From positions 1 to 59,529 of the forward strand of contig JANQJF010000069.1 of assembly GCA_028281765.1 (NCBI GenBank): a stretch of 59,529 nucleotides of DNA. The letters are read 5' to 3'. How positions within the stretch are numbered: the stretch's first letter is position 1; each line of letters opens with the position of its first letter. Under the pieces are notes generated by a model. The model worked only from the letters and a program-made list of their open reading frames with translations, was not told where the DNA came from and made no database searches. The stretch comes from Planctomycetota bacterium. Its GTDB lineage: Bacteria; Planctomycetota; UBA1135; UBA2386. Both the position numbers and the translations under genes were made by a program. Of the stretch, positions 33,119 through 41,998 are shown in pieces.

Positions 33119-33225
33119 CGGTCGAATCTTACTGGTTTTGATCTGCAGCGAGTCCTGGGAGTGTGCCGACGAAACCCGTGGTGCCGAATTGCCCGCCCCC
33201 ACGGGCCGGTGCCCGTCGCCGGGTT

Positions 33226-33257
33226 GTGTGACTCACACGTGCACACCGCGGTATCTA
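33226..33257 (+). promoter_or_regulatory. Palindrome and possible promoter of the sigma-54 regulator
   Basis: GTGTGA-C-TCACAC (33226-33238) is a perfect dyad with one central base. GTGACT (33228-33233) and TATCTA (33252-33257), 18 bp apart, could be a sigma-70-type promoter, so a protein at the dyad would block it. The half-sites resemble CRP sites but the spacing does not. Confidence 0.35.
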
Positions 33258-33297
33258 TCGGTTTAATCGCGCTTCCGGTTTCACACCGCTGCATTTC

Positions 33298-35121
33298 ATG
33301 GGTGCTCGAATCCTCGCCATCGACGACTCCGATCAGAACCTGTCTCTGATCGAGTTGCACCTCCAAGACACCGAGTTCGAAGTCGTGACCGCGCGCAGCG
33401 GGCCCGAGGGGCTGGAGCGCGTGCGGCGCGAAGAGTTCGATCTGATTCTCCTCGATGTCGTCATGCCCCGCATGGACGGTTTCGAGTGCTGCGAACGTCT
33501 CAAGGCCGACCCCCGAACCAAGGAGATCCCGGTGATCTTCCTGACCGGGGAGATGCAGGCGGAGTCGCACAAGCTCTACGCGTTCGAAATCGGCGCGGTC
33601 GACTACCTGAGCAAGCCCGTGCACGGCGAGGAGCTCATCGCTCGCATCCGCGTGATGCTGCGACTCCGGGAGTCGAGTGCCGAACTCGAGCGGGAGAACA
33701 TCGATCTGATCCACCGGCTGCAGCAGACACAGGCGGCCGTGGATCTGCTGCAGTCCGAAATCGGCGACCTGCGCGCCCTCGAGACCGAGGGTGGGGGTGC
33801 CGTCGGAGAGCTCGCGTGGGTCGACCCGGCCGGCGCGATTCGGGACGCGGATCCCGCGCTCGTCGAGGTGCTCGGGACGGTGCCGACGCCGGCGTTCCCG
33901 CCGCTCGCGCGCTGGCTGCAGACCGGGGACGCCCAGACGAGCGAGCTCTGGTTCGATCTCGGTGAAGAGTCGCGCTGCTTCGAGGTCCGGCGCGTGCCGA
34001 TGCCGGCCGAGTTCGGCGACAACGTGCTGCTGTCGATGGCAGACGTCACGCGCGCCCGCGAGATCCGGCGTTCGATGGAGGCGCGGCGCGGTCGCGAACC
34101 GATCGAGGTCGCGACGCCCGAGCCCGTCGGCTACCGCATGACCGGGTGCATCGGCTCGTCCGCGGCGATGCGCGAGGTATCGCAAATGGTCGACCGCCTG
34201 CGCAACGTGAGATCGACCGTGCTGATCTACGGTGAGAGCGGCACCGGCAAAGAGATCGTCGCACGCGCGCTCCACTTCGACGGCAAGTTCAAAGCGCAGC
34301 CGTTCATCCCGATTCACTGTGGCGCGATCTCGCCACACATCATCGAGAGCGAGCTGTTCGGTCACGAGAAGGGCGCGTTCACCGGCGCGGCCTCGGCGTC
34401 GCGCGGTCTGCTGACCGCGGCTGACGGTGGCACGGTCTTCTTGGACGAACTCGCCGAGACGACGCCTGACCTGCAGATCAAGCTGCTGCGCGTCCTCCAG
34501 CTCGGCGAAGTCCGCCCGGTCGGCAGCACGAACTCGCAGCGCGTCGACGTGCGCTTCATCGCCGCGACGAACGGCGATCTGCCGGCGAAGGTGCGCGCGA
34601 ACGAGTTCCGCGAAGACCTCTTCCATCGCCTCAACGTCGTCACGATCCATCTCCCGCCGCTCCGCGAGCGCGCGAGCGACGTCGTGCCGATCGCCGAGCA
34701 CTTCCTCGAAAAGTACTGCAAGCGGCACGACCGCGAGACGCTCGTCGAGCTGTCGCAGGCGGCGTCGCGACTCCTCGAGGATTACCCGTGGCCCGGCAAC
34801 GTGCGCGAACTCGAGAACGTCATCGACGGCGCGCTGTCGCTCGGATGCGGCGACGTGCTGCAAGCGGCGGACCTGCCTCCGCAGGTGCGCGAATGCCGCC
34901 CGCCGATGCTGCACGCCGACCAGGCCCCGCCCGAGCATGCGACGACGGGCAGCCGCTCGTTCGTGCTGCCGAACCTGCGCGCGCGCCGCGCCCAGGTCGA
35001 CCGCCGCGCGATCGTCGAGGCGCTCGAGCGCTTCGACGGCGACAAGCAGGCGGCCGCGGAGTTCTTGGGCATGTCGCGCAGCACGTTCTATCGGAAGCTG
35101 AAGGAACAGAACGTCAAATAG
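33298..35121 (+). CDS. Sigma-54-dependent response regulator (REC-AAA+-Fis HTH)
   Basis: A 607-residue NtrC-type activator. The receiver domain (1-120) has IDDS, the phosphoacceptor Asp53 in LLDVVMPRMDG, the Thr in FLTGEM and the Lys in LSKP. A helical linker (LERENIDLIHRLQQTQAAVDLLQSE) and a PAS-like segment (about 165-250) follow. The AAA+ domain (about 280-510) has GESGTGKE, GAFTGA and GGTVFLDELAE with ATPase motifs intact. The C-terminus has a Fis-type helix-turn-helix (KQAAAEFLGMSRSTFYRKLKEQ). The partner histidine kinase is not adjacent, so it is probably an orphan. It should activate sigma-54 promoters once phosphorylated. Confidence 0.94.
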   Translation: MGARILAIDDSDQNLSLIELHLQDTEFEVVTARSGPEGLERVRREEFDLILLDVVMPRMDGFECCERLKADPRTKEIPVIFLTGEMQAESHKLYAFEIGAVDYLSKPVHGEELIARIRVMLRLRESSAELERENIDLIHRLQQTQAAVDLLQSEIGDLRALETEGGGAVGELAWVDPAGAIRDADPALVEVLGTVPTPAFPPLARWLQTGDAQTSELWFDLGEESRCFEVRRVPMPAEFGDNVLLSMADVTRAREIRRSMEARRGREPIEVATPEPVGYRMTGCIGSSAAMREVSQMVDRLRNVRSTVLIYGESGTGKEIVARALHFDGKFKAQPFIPIHCGAISPHIIESELFGHEKGAFTGAASASRGLLTAADGGTVFLDELAETTPDLQIKLLRVLQLGEVRPVGSTNSQRVDVRFIAATNGDLPAKVRANEFREDLFHRLNVVTIHLPPLRERASDVVPIAEHFLEKYCKRHDRETLVELSQAASRLLEDYPWPGNVRELENVIDGALSLGCGDVLQAADLPPQVRECRPPMLHADQAPPEHATTGSRSFVLPNLRARRAQVDRRAIVEALERFDGDKQAAAEFLGMSRSTFYRKLKEQNVK

Positions 35122-35203
35122 GGGGCGCCGTGTGTTGCGTTGCTCGCTCGCGTGGTGCGCACGTGGGCGCAGCCGCGGTCGTTTCGCACGGGCACGCGCA
35201 CTC

Positions 35204-35250
35204 GCACGAGCACGCGAGGTCGCCCGCGCTCGCGCCCGCGACCCTCGTGC
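35204..35250 (+). terminator. Bipartite hairpin downstream of the sigma-54 regulator
   Basis: GCACGAG (35204-35210) pairs with CTCGTGC (35244-35250), and GGTCGC (35218-35223) with GCGACC (35238-35243), with a 7-nt bulge. It lies 83 nt after the regulator stop. Termination is plausible, but there is no T tract. Confidence 0.4.
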
Positions 35251-35336
35251 ATTCGGCCCGCCTGCGGCCCTCGGCCCCCGTCCTGCGCGCCCGGCCCGTA
35301 GCGTGCGAGGGCGTTCACGTTCTCTTCACATCGCCC

Positions 35337-35365
35337 GTGACCCCCGGATTGGCGGTGGATATGAT
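35337..35365 (+). promoter_or_regulatory. Candidate promoter of the 69-residue gene
   Basis: GTGACC (35337-35342) and TATGAT (35360-35365) are 17 bp apart. The predicted start of transcription is about 28 nt before ATG 35400, and a GGAGG Shine-Dalgarno sits at 35390-35394. Confidence 0.5.
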
Positions 35366-35399
35366 CTGTCCCTGCGTTAGCGGTATTTCGGAGGAATCG

Positions 35400-35609
35400 A
35401 TGGCTGAAGCGCGGTTCGTGAATCTCGAGGGCTTGGAGAGCCCTTGTCTTCTTGTGTCGTCCGACGGTTCGATGCCGGAAGAGATCGTGGTCGACTACAC
35501 GCCCGAGGATCAGGCCGAGCTGGCGCGGCGGGGATCGATCATCTACCGCCTGCAGCCGAGCACGGCCGAGAAGGCGCATCCGACCTACGTCGAAGTCTTC
35601 GACGAGTAG
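35400..35609 (+). CDS. Small conserved-looking hypothetical protein, 69 residues
   Basis: ATG 35400 is preceded by a GGAGG 5 nt upstream, the clearest Shine-Dalgarno in this part of the window, and by a good promoter. The product is acidic (MAEARFVNLEGLESPCLLVSS, DGSMPEEIVVDYTPEDQAELARRGSIIYRLQPSTAEKAHPTYVEVFDE when split in two). It has no signal or membrane segment, one Cys, and alternates short strands with one helix, so a small soluble fold is likely. I do not recognise the family. It stands alone, after the sigma-54 regulator and before a convergent secreted-protein gene. Confidence 0.6.
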   Translation: MAEARFVNLEGLESPCLLVSSDGSMPEEIVVDYTPEDQAELARRGSIIYRLQPSTAEKAHPTYVEVFDE

Positions 35610-35715
35610 GGGCGGACGCTTTGCGCGCGTAGTTCTTCGGGCGGGCGGTCGGGCGCGGGCTGGGGCTCGGGCGCGATCTGCTCGTGGCGATCGGTGCGGC
35701 GGGGTGGTGAGCGAG

Positions 35716-36720
35716 CTACAGACGCATCGGGAACCCCAACCCGTTCGACGCTTCGATGAGCGAAGACTGCGGCGGCGCGGCGAACGTCTGCGCATAGAGC
35801 GAGACTCCGTCGAGTGCCGGCACGTTCGGCACGGCGATCGCCAGGTCGACGAACGTGCTCGGGGCCGTTGGGAGGTTGGCCTGGAGTGCCAACTCCACCA
35901 GCACGTTGCAGTTCGGGAAGCCGAGCTGCGTGAGGTCGAACGGCAACGGGAGCCCGTTCCACTGCGTGTTGTCGAGACCGAAGAACATCACGACGTTCGA
36001 GGTCGGTACGAGGTTCTTCGTGCGCAGCACGAGTGTTTCGCCCATCGTCGAGGTGCCCGACTGGACGGCGAGGAGTGGGACGAGGCTGTGAGACGTGCAG
36101 CCCGTACCGAACTGCTCGGCGAACTCGATCTCGAGATATGGCACGAGCGTCGGATCGCCGTTCTCTCGCGAGTGGCCGAGTCCCGGCCGCGCGGCCCCGG
36201 CCGTGCTCTCGGACGGATCGCGGATCACGAGTCCGTCGTTGGGTGCGATGGCGGTGACCCAGTCCTGCGCGAGCGTCGTGACGTCGAACTCCTTCCACCC
36301 GAGGTCGAACGAGTTGCCGACGCAGGTGCGCGAGATCTCCGTCGGGTCGTGCGGCGGCTGGTTGGCCCACGTGATCGTCGACTCGGACCACGGCGCGATC
36401 ACGCGGTGCACCGAGACGTCGAGGCAGCCTGCGGCGCTCGACTGGCTTTGGTACCAGAAGAACGTCGCGCGCACCGGCACGAGCCCCGCGCCGACGAAGC
36501 CGCTGAGGTCGAACCGAACGTGTCCGCGCGCGAACCAGACTTGGAACGGACTCGAGACGAACTGCTTGCCGAAGTCGAGCCGGGGCGAGCTGCCGAAGTT
36601 GACGGTCGGCTGACTGTCGTCCGTCGTCGCGTCGGCGATCGCCGGGAACGTGAACGTCTGCGCGTCGATCGCGGTGGTCAGGAGCGAAGCGACGAGCACC
36701 GGAAGGGCGAGGGATCGCAT
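35716..36720 (-). CDS. Secreted DNRLRE-domain protein
   Basis: ATG 36720 gives 334 residues with a signal peptide (RSLALPVLVASLLTTAIDA). Residues about 20-190 resemble DNRLRE/TGF-beta-propeptide-like domains: FPAIADATTDDSQPTVNFGS, LDFGK, ARGHVRFDLSGF, APWSESTITWANQPP, and FDVTTLAQDWV...GLVIRD. From about 200 to the end there is a C-terminal domain (LVLRTKNLVPTSNVVMFFG ... ASNGLGFPMRL) shared with other secreted proteins in this window. It probably sits on the cell surface or extracellular matrix. No catalytic motif is seen. Confidence 0.78.
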   Translation of the reverse strand: MRSLALPVLVASLLTTAIDAQTFTFPAIADATTDDSQPTVNFGSSPRLDFGKQFVSSPFQVWFARGHVRFDLSGFVGAGLVPVRATFFWYQSQSSAAGCLDVSVHRVIAPWSESTITWANQPPHDPTEISRTCVGNSFDLGWKEFDVTTLAQDWVTAIAPNDGLVIRDPSESTAGAARPGLGHSRENGDPTLVPYLEIEFAEQFGTGCTSHSLVPLLAVQSGTSTMGETLVLRTKNLVPTSNVVMFFGLDNTQWNGLPLPFDLTQLGFPNCNVLVELALQANLPTAPSTFVDLAIAVPNVPALDGVSLYAQTFAAPPQSSLIEASNGLGFPMRL

Positions 36721-36767
36721 CGTGGGATTGTAGTCGAACTCCTCGATGCACGGGCCCTTACGGGGTC

Positions 36768-38402
36768 TCAGTCGACGAACCGCAGCTTGTGCACCCGCAG
36801 CCACCGCCAGGTGCGCAACTCGACTTCTTCGACGTCCGGCTCGTCGATCAGCGCCACTGTGCCCGGATGCAGGTAGCCCTTCGGATCCCCGGGGTACACG
36901 ACGTAAAACGGTCGGTCGCGCGGCGCGCGGCGCGGGTCTTGGCGCGACATTTGGTAGATCGGCATGCGCATGCCGTCTTGCTTCGCCTTCAGCGTCGCCT
37001 GGAACTCGTCGTTCATCGATTCGGCGAACGAGTACGCGATGCCGCCGAGGAAGCCATCCTTGCCGAGGTGCTTCTCGATCGCGCCGAGCAGGCGGCCCAT
37101 GCTCGCTTCCGAGTTTTCGAACGTCTTCGCCTGCTGAATCCGCGGCTCGTAGAACGAGAGCACGTCCGGTGACCAATAGGGGGTGTAGATCCGCAGCTCT
37201 TGGGCGTGCGCGTCGATCTCCTCACCGAGGTAGGTGGCCGCGCCGCGCCAGTCGGGGTTCGGGCGGTAGATCGTGCGGATGTCGCGTTCGAAGTAGAACG
37301 CGGTCGTCGTCGCAGCCTGGAGTGCGACGAAGGTGCCGACGATCAGGCCGCGCGGGCGGCAGCGCGTCAGTCCCGCGGCGACGGTGAGCGCGAAGAACGG
37401 GTACGCGGGCAGGATGCTCCGCTCGATGTAGGTCTTGTCCCGTCCGATCATGGTCAGCGCGAGCAAGAACAGCGGCAGCCACGCGAGGTGGGCGAGGAGC
37501 TGCCACGCCGGTGCTTCTCGTTCCTTGACGATCCGGTGGATGCCGAGCGCGAACAGTAGCGCGGCCAGTGCCTGGAACACGTGCAGCAGAACTTCCCGCG
37601 CGCCGGCGAATTCGTACGCGCCCTCGCTCGGCGTCAGCGTGTTGCCGCACAGGAACCAGTCGAAGAACACGGCCCACCATTCGCCTGGCGTGAATGCCCG
37701 GAGGTATCCCCGTTCGGTCTCGAACTCGTTCGTCAGCACCTTGAAGCCGACGTACGCGGCCATCAGCAGCAGCGTGACCGCGTTGACCGTGGACACGATG
37801 CGGCGGTCGGGCAACTTGCAGGCGATCGCGAGCACGCTGAACGCCACCGCGTACGCGGCCATGTAGTAGTGAGTGAACACGAGCAGGAAGAGCGCGATCC
37901 CGTAGGTCCACTGCCACTTCCGGGTCGGGCCGGTCGTCGTCGACTGCAGCCGGGCGAACGCGAGCACGGTCAGCAGCAGCAAGAAGAGCTGTGCCGAGTA
38001 GGGGCGGGCTTCGGTCGAGTACCAGATGTGGACCGGGGCGAGCGCGAGGATTGCCGCGGCGACGAGGCCGGTCGCCTGACTGATGAAGTGTCGACCGATG
38101 GCGAACACGAGCGCGATCGTGCCGAGCCCGCACAAGAGCGGCGGCAGCCGGAGTGAGAACTCCGAGTCGCCGAAGCACTGGATCCACACCGCCATGAACG
38201 AGTAGTAGGCCGGCGGGTGGATGTCGGAGTACAGGCTCTTCAGCAGCAGCGCGAGCGAGCCGATCGTGTGCGACGACATGTAGTACTCGTCGAACCACAG
38301 GCTCTCGAACATCACCGGGAGCCGTAGCGCGAGCGCGGTGATCAGGATCACCGTCAGGATCGCGCCTGCGGGTTTGTCGGGGGTCGGTTCGCCTTCCGCC
38401 AT
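36768..38402 (-). CDS. Dolichyl/undecaprenyl-phosphate-sugar glycosyltransferase, family 39-like
   Basis: A 544-residue integral membrane glycosyltransferase of the PMT_2/ArnT-like GT-C type. After a short cytoplasmic N-terminus, TM1 is AILTVILITALALRLPVMF, then the first outer loop carries LWFDEYYMSSHTIGSLALLLKSLYSDIHPPAYYS, whose Asp/Glu and HPP pattern are hallmarks of the family. About ten membrane segments follow, including QWTYGIALFLLVFTHYYMA. A soluble C-terminal domain of about 130 residues ends the protein. It would transfer a sugar from a polyprenyl carrier to protein or lipid outside the membrane. It is divergent from the HAD gene, with 48 bp between starts. Confidence 0.87.
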   Translation of the reverse strand: MAEGEPTPDKPAGAILTVILITALALRLPVMFESLWFDEYYMSSHTIGSLALLLKSLYSDIHPPAYYSFMAVWIQCFGDSEFSLRLPPLLCGLGTIALVFAIGRHFISQATGLVAAAILALAPVHIWYSTEARPYSAQLFLLLLTVLAFARLQSTTTGPTRKWQWTYGIALFLLVFTHYYMAAYAVAFSVLAIACKLPDRRIVSTVNAVTLLLMAAYVGFKVLTNEFETERGYLRAFTPGEWWAVFFDWFLCGNTLTPSEGAYEFAGAREVLLHVFQALAALLFALGIHRIVKEREAPAWQLLAHLAWLPLFLLALTMIGRDKTYIERSILPAYPFFALTVAAGLTRCRPRGLIVGTFVALQAATTTAFYFERDIRTIYRPNPDWRGAATYLGEEIDAHAQELRIYTPYWSPDVLSFYEPRIQQAKTFENSEASMGRLLGAIEKHLGKDGFLGGIAYSFAESMNDEFQATLKAKQDGMRMPIYQMSRQDPRRAPRDRPFYVVYPGDPKGYLHPGTVALIDEPDVEEVELRTWRWLRVHKLRFVD

Positions 38403-38450
38403 CGACTTTTCATAGCGCGACCGAGCGACTCAGGCGCTATCAAATCTCGC

Positions 38451-39158
38451 GTGGCCCACACTCTGCGCTTCGACGAATACCGCGGCGTCCTGTTCGACGT
38501 CGACGGCACGCTGTATTCGCAACGTCCGCTGCGGCGGCGGATGATGCGCGATCTGTTGGCGTTGCCGACGAAGGTCGGCCTGTCGAATGCGCGCCGGACG
38601 TGGCGCGCGATCCAGGCCTTCCGCAAGACGCTGGAGTCCCTGCGCGAGCTGCCGCCGGGCAGCGGCTTCGCGGCGCTGCGCTTCTCGCGCGCCGCCGAGC
38701 GCGCGGGCATGCCGGAGGACGAACTCCGCGCGATCGTGATCGACTGGATGTTCGAGCGCCCACTCGCGCTGCTCCCCGGCTGCGCCCGCCCCGGCATGCG
38801 CGAGTTCGTCGAGTGGATCTACCGCTCGGGCCGCCGCGTCGGCGTGTTCTCGGATTACGCGGCGTCCGACAAGCTCGAAGCCCTCGGCATCGCGCAGTTC
38901 GTGTCATTGCGACTGGGTGCCGGTGACGCGGACATCGACGCGTTCAAGCCACACCCACACGGATTCCGTCGCGCGCTCGGGATTTGGCAGCTGTCGCCGA
39001 ACAACCTGCTCTACGTCGGGGATCGACCGTCGGTGGATGCGGCCGGGGCGAAGGCGGCGGGGATGCCGTGCGTGATCGTCGGGAGGTCCGGGTTGGCGCG
39101 GAGCTTCGTCGGGGTGAAGGGGTTCGGGGAGTTGCGGGGGCGGTTGGAGCGGGGGTAG
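38451..39158 (+). CDS. HAD superfamily hydrolase
   Basis: A 235-residue HAD-fold protein. Motif I is VLFDVDGTLYSQ (nucleophile Asp and acid/base Asp). The cap is helical (GLSNARRTWRAIQAFRKTLES). Motif II is GVFSDYAASDK, with the Ser in place. Motif III/IV are FKPHPHGFRRAL and YVGDRPSVDAAGAKAAGM. It should be a phosphatase or phosphoglycolate-type enzyme; the substrate is not predictable. Start GTG 38451 is close to the divergent membrane glycosyltransferase gene, which may make them co-regulated. The last 40 codons are dominated by GGG/CGG-type codons, unlike the first part. Confidence 0.86.
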   Translation: MAHTLRFDEYRGVLFDVDGTLYSQRPLRRRMMRDLLALPTKVGLSNARRTWRAIQAFRKTLESLRELPPGSGFAALRFSRAAERAGMPEDELRAIVIDWMFERPLALLPGCARPGMREFVEWIYRSGRRVGVFSDYAASDKLEALGIAQFVSLRLGAGDADIDAFKPHPHGFRRALGIWQLSPNNLLYVGDRPSVDAAGAKAAGMPCVIVGRSGLARSFVGVKGFGELRGRLERG

Positions 39159-39248
39159 GACGGGTCGGGGGGGATCGAATGGGGCATTCGAGCGGCCGCT
39201 GGCCAACGACCCACTCGGACTCCGCGAGTCGAAGGAACCACCTCGGAC

Positions 39249-40868
39249 TCAGTAACCCGCACTCTCCGGAACACGCAGTTCGATCACCTCTGCGTCTGTT
39301 CCGCGTGGAACCGTCACCTCGGCCAGCACGATGCGAGCGCGTTGCCAGGCGTGCGGGTCTTCGCGGTGCCGTTCGGCGAACTCGCGATGGCCTTCCGGCT
39401 CGGTGAGGCGCTTCGGGTTGATCGTCGCGGAGTAGGTCCCGGCCGTCGTGTGAACTCGGATTCGCCCGTTGGCGTTCGTGGCATTCAGCGCAACCGGTCG
39501 CGGATCTGTGGTGCGACTCAGAAGGAGTTCAGCTCCTGCGAGTGGTGTCCCGTCGTGATTCACGACGCGCAGGTGGATGTGTCCCGAATGGATCGGGAAG
39601 ACGGCGTCCTGGACGCCGGCCGAACCAACCGTGGTGACCGCGTCCGAGGCGAGCCAGGCGCTTCCGGTTTGGACGTACGCGCGCCACTTCCCTTGCACGG
39701 CCACAATCTCGAATTTGCCGTCCCGATCACAGGTCGCCAACCGGTAGTCGGTTTGCTGTCGGCCGCTCGGATCGACACCGAGTTCGGCCATCAGCTGCAC
39801 GGCGCCTCGATGGGGCGAGCCGTCGACGATGACCGTGCCGCTGAGGGAGCTGCGCAGCAGGTGGCTCAAATCCAGGTCGAGCTCGCGGCGGTCTCCTTCT
39901 CCGAGGCTCGAGACCGAACCGATTTGGTCCTGCCTAAAAGTGTGTGAGTTCCCGTGCCTGCGCCAGTACACAAGCGACATGACCCAATCCCCGGGCGGTA
40001 TTCCGTCGATCCGATAGGAGCCGTCCGCGGCGATGTCGAACTTCGTGTTGTGGCCCGGTGGGTGTTCTGCCCTTTGTTCGTCCGCTTGATGTAGTCGCAG
40101 GCCAGGCGATTGGGCCCGGGCTCGTTTTTGGTCCTGGTCGTTCTCCACCCCGGCCCCGCGCCGGAGCTGTGCGAGCAGTTCGACGGGCTTGATCGATCCC
40201 GTGATCACTGCGCCGCTGGGAACGCGCACGACCCAAGGGTCGTCGACGCGGCTCAGCGCGATGTCGTTGAGCACGGTGGGGGCGTGGCCGGGGCCGAGCA
40301 CGCGGAGCGCGCAGACGTGCTCGCCGTGGGCGGATAGCGTGAGCCGTCCTTCGGTGTCGGTTTCGCCTTCCTGGATGACCTGTGCTTGGTCGGGGGATGA
40401 CGTGAACGCGCTCCCATCCAGGGGCGTGGCGAACGTCGCGAGGCTGATTGGGAGCTTGCCACGCGGTGCGAGGAGCTCGACTCGCGTGTTGGCGATCGCA
40501 TCGCCTTCTTTGTCCTCGACGAGCAGTGTTCGTGTGGTCGGCCGCGAGAGGGCGACTTCTTGCCGTGGCGCGCCCTGGTCGGTCAACTCGAACTCCACGT
40601 ACCCAGCGTGGACCCAATCGCCGCCGGTCGGCAGGATCCACATCCAGTGCACGCCGCGACGAAGGCCTTCGATGGTCACGAGGCCGTCAGGATGTTCCCC
40701 GCGCTGGCGCACGCGTCGGTCTCGTCCGCTCTGCGATCGTGTCGTGCCCGGTTTCGGGATCACGCGAACGCCGTAGTTTTGGATCGGCTCCCCGGTGGCC
40801 GCGTCCGTCACGTGGACTTCCACCCCCAATCCGCGTGCAACACGAGGCGAATGTCTTTCGCGCCCCAC
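39249..40868 (-). CDS. Carboxypeptidase-regulatory-like secreted protein, 3' fragment after frameshift
   Basis: The frame begins inside the 3' end of the gene above (in transcription), and its first roughly 14 codons are probably untranslated. From VEVHVTDAATGEPIQNYGVRVI it continues the fold seen in the upstream fragment. Repeated CarboxypepD_reg/CnaB-like modules are visible: DGLVTIEGLRRGVHW, ADGSYRIDGIPPGDWVMSL, LSGTVIVDGSPHRGAVQLM...DRDGKFEIVAVQGKW, and GTPLAGAELLLSR. Ends EVIELRVPESAGY. Sequence around QRRGAGVENDQDQKRARAQ looks less conserved. Together with the fragment at 40808-41929 it would be one protein of about 890 residues. See the frameshift finding. Confidence 0.65.
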   Translation of the reverse strand: MGRERHSPRVARGLGVEVHVTDAATGEPIQNYGVRVIPKPGTTRSQSGRDRRVRQRGEHPDGLVTIEGLRRGVHWMWILPTGGDWVHAGYVEFELTDQGAPRQEVALSRPTTRTLLVEDKEGDAIANTRVELLAPRGKLPISLATFATPLDGSAFTSSPDQAQVIQEGETDTEGRLTLSAHGEHVCALRVLGPGHAPTVLNDIALSRVDDPWVVRVPSGAVITGSIKPVELLAQLRRGAGVENDQDQKRARAQSPGLRLHQADEQRAEHPPGHNTKFDIAADGSYRIDGIPPGDWVMSLVYWRRHGNSHTFRQDQIGSVSSLGEGDRRELDLDLSHLLRSSLSGTVIVDGSPHRGAVQLMAELGVDPSGRQQTDYRLATCDRDGKFEIVAVQGKWRAYVQTGSAWLASDAVTTVGSAGVQDAVFPIHSGHIHLRVVNHDGTPLAGAELLLSRTTDPRPVALNATNANGRIRVHTTAGTYSATINPKRLTEPEGHREFAERHREDPHAWQRARIVLAEVTVPRGTDAEVIELRVPESAGY

Positions 40869-41929
40869 TCGTACTTCTGTTCACTGGTGGTTCGTTCGAA
40901 CCCTTCGCGACTCAGGCTGATCGTGAACGGGCCCGCGGCGTCGCCCTCGCGTCGTTCGATTCGAAACGTGCCGTCGCGCGCGGTGCTGATGATCCATCTC
41001 GATCCGCTGCCTTGTGTGGAGTAGTCGACGTGGACGCGCGAGACTGGGTCACCCCACTGGTCGACCACGATCCCGGACACGCTTTCGATCTCCGACTGCG
41101 GCACGACGACGACCTCGAGGAATGCGGATGGCTGCCCCTCTTCGATGACCAAGGAATCGGGGGAGAGCTTCTGGCGCCCGCGGAGGCGCACATTCCAGGT
41201 GCCGGCCGCGGCGACGCCTTCGACTCGAAACGTCCCGTCCGCGGCCGAGCGCGCGGTTCGTGGATCCCGATCCCGAACGGTGCCGCGAGACAGATCGATG
41301 CGCCTGTCTCGCTTGAAGTAGATCCTGACGTCGCCCTGCGGAACGCCATGGCGATCGACGACCCGGCCGGTAACGGTCGCGCCGGTGCGCATGACCAGTT
41401 CGCCGAGGTCGACGGTTTCGCCGCGTGGCAACTCGCCCCACCGCGCGGTCTTCGTCACGCAGCCGTCGTGCCCGACGTCGAGTGAGAATTGATACGGCGG
41501 CGGGGGCACGAACGAGAACTCGAATCGACCGTCTTCCCCGGTCGTCTGGCCCTCCGGATCTACGAAGTCGATCGCGCCGTGCTTGCTCACGTGGGCGTCC
41601 ATGCGTCGTCGGTTTCCGCCCCAACCGTGGAAGTTCACCCAGCAACCCGACACAGGCCGACCATCGCGGTCGACGGTACGGCCACGGACGACGGTGACAT
41701 CGGGGCTCGCGACTGCTCCGGGTGGCACCTGCTCGCGCACGGTTTCGTCTTCGTCGGACCGCGCTTCGTTCGGCTTCGCGTGCTCCCCTTCGACGGGCGC
41801 CAGTCGGTCTTCGCGCTCGGCATCGATGATCTCGGGAGGGAGATCAGTCGAACTCGTCGTCGCGTCTTCGCGCAAGACCAGCCAAACACCGATCGCGAGC
41901 AACGCGACTCCGGCGACCCACTTCTTCAT
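40808..41929 (-). CDS. Carboxypeptidase-regulatory-like secreted protein, 5' fragment before frameshift
   Basis: 373 codons from ATG 41929. A single hydrophobic N-terminal segment (KKWVAGVALLAIGVWLVL) acts as a signal or anchor, then an acidic linker. Four beta-sandwich repeats follow, of CarboxypepD_reg type: VRGRTVDRDGRPVSGCWVNF...TTGEDGRFEFSFV, VTGRVVDRHGVPQGDVRIYF...SAADGTFRVEGVAAAG, and VSGIVVDQWGDPVSRVHVDY...ARDGTFRIERR. It ends in LHADWGWKST because of a frame change at the CCCCC run at 40824-40828 (plus strand). With one more base it would read ADWGVEVHVTDAATGEP and join the next fragment. Confidence 0.7.
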   Translation of the reverse strand: MKKWVAGVALLAIGVWLVLREDATTSSTDLPPEIIDAEREDRLAPVEGEHAKPNEARSDEDETVREQVPPGAVASPDVTVVRGRTVDRDGRPVSGCWVNFHGWGGNRRRMDAHVSKHGAIDFVDPEGQTTGEDGRFEFSFVPPPPYQFSLDVGHDGCVTKTARWGELPRGETVDLGELVMRTGATVTGRVVDRHGVPQGDVRIYFKRDRRIDLSRGTVRDRDPRTARSAADGTFRVEGVAAAGTWNVRLRGRQKLSPDSLVIEEGQPSAFLEVVVVPQSEIESVSGIVVDQWGDPVSRVHVDYSTQGSGSRWIISTARDGTFRIERREGDAAGPFTISLSREGFERTTSEQKYEWGAKDIRLVLHADWGWKST

Positions 41930-41998
41930 GTCGTGAGGATACCGAAAACGTGTGTGGTTCGCATGGCGTGGGGTCGCGGGGATCGGCGTACCGACGCG

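Noticed and set aside
33226..33238. CRP binding site
   Set aside because: The half-sites look right, but only one base separates them; CRP needs six.
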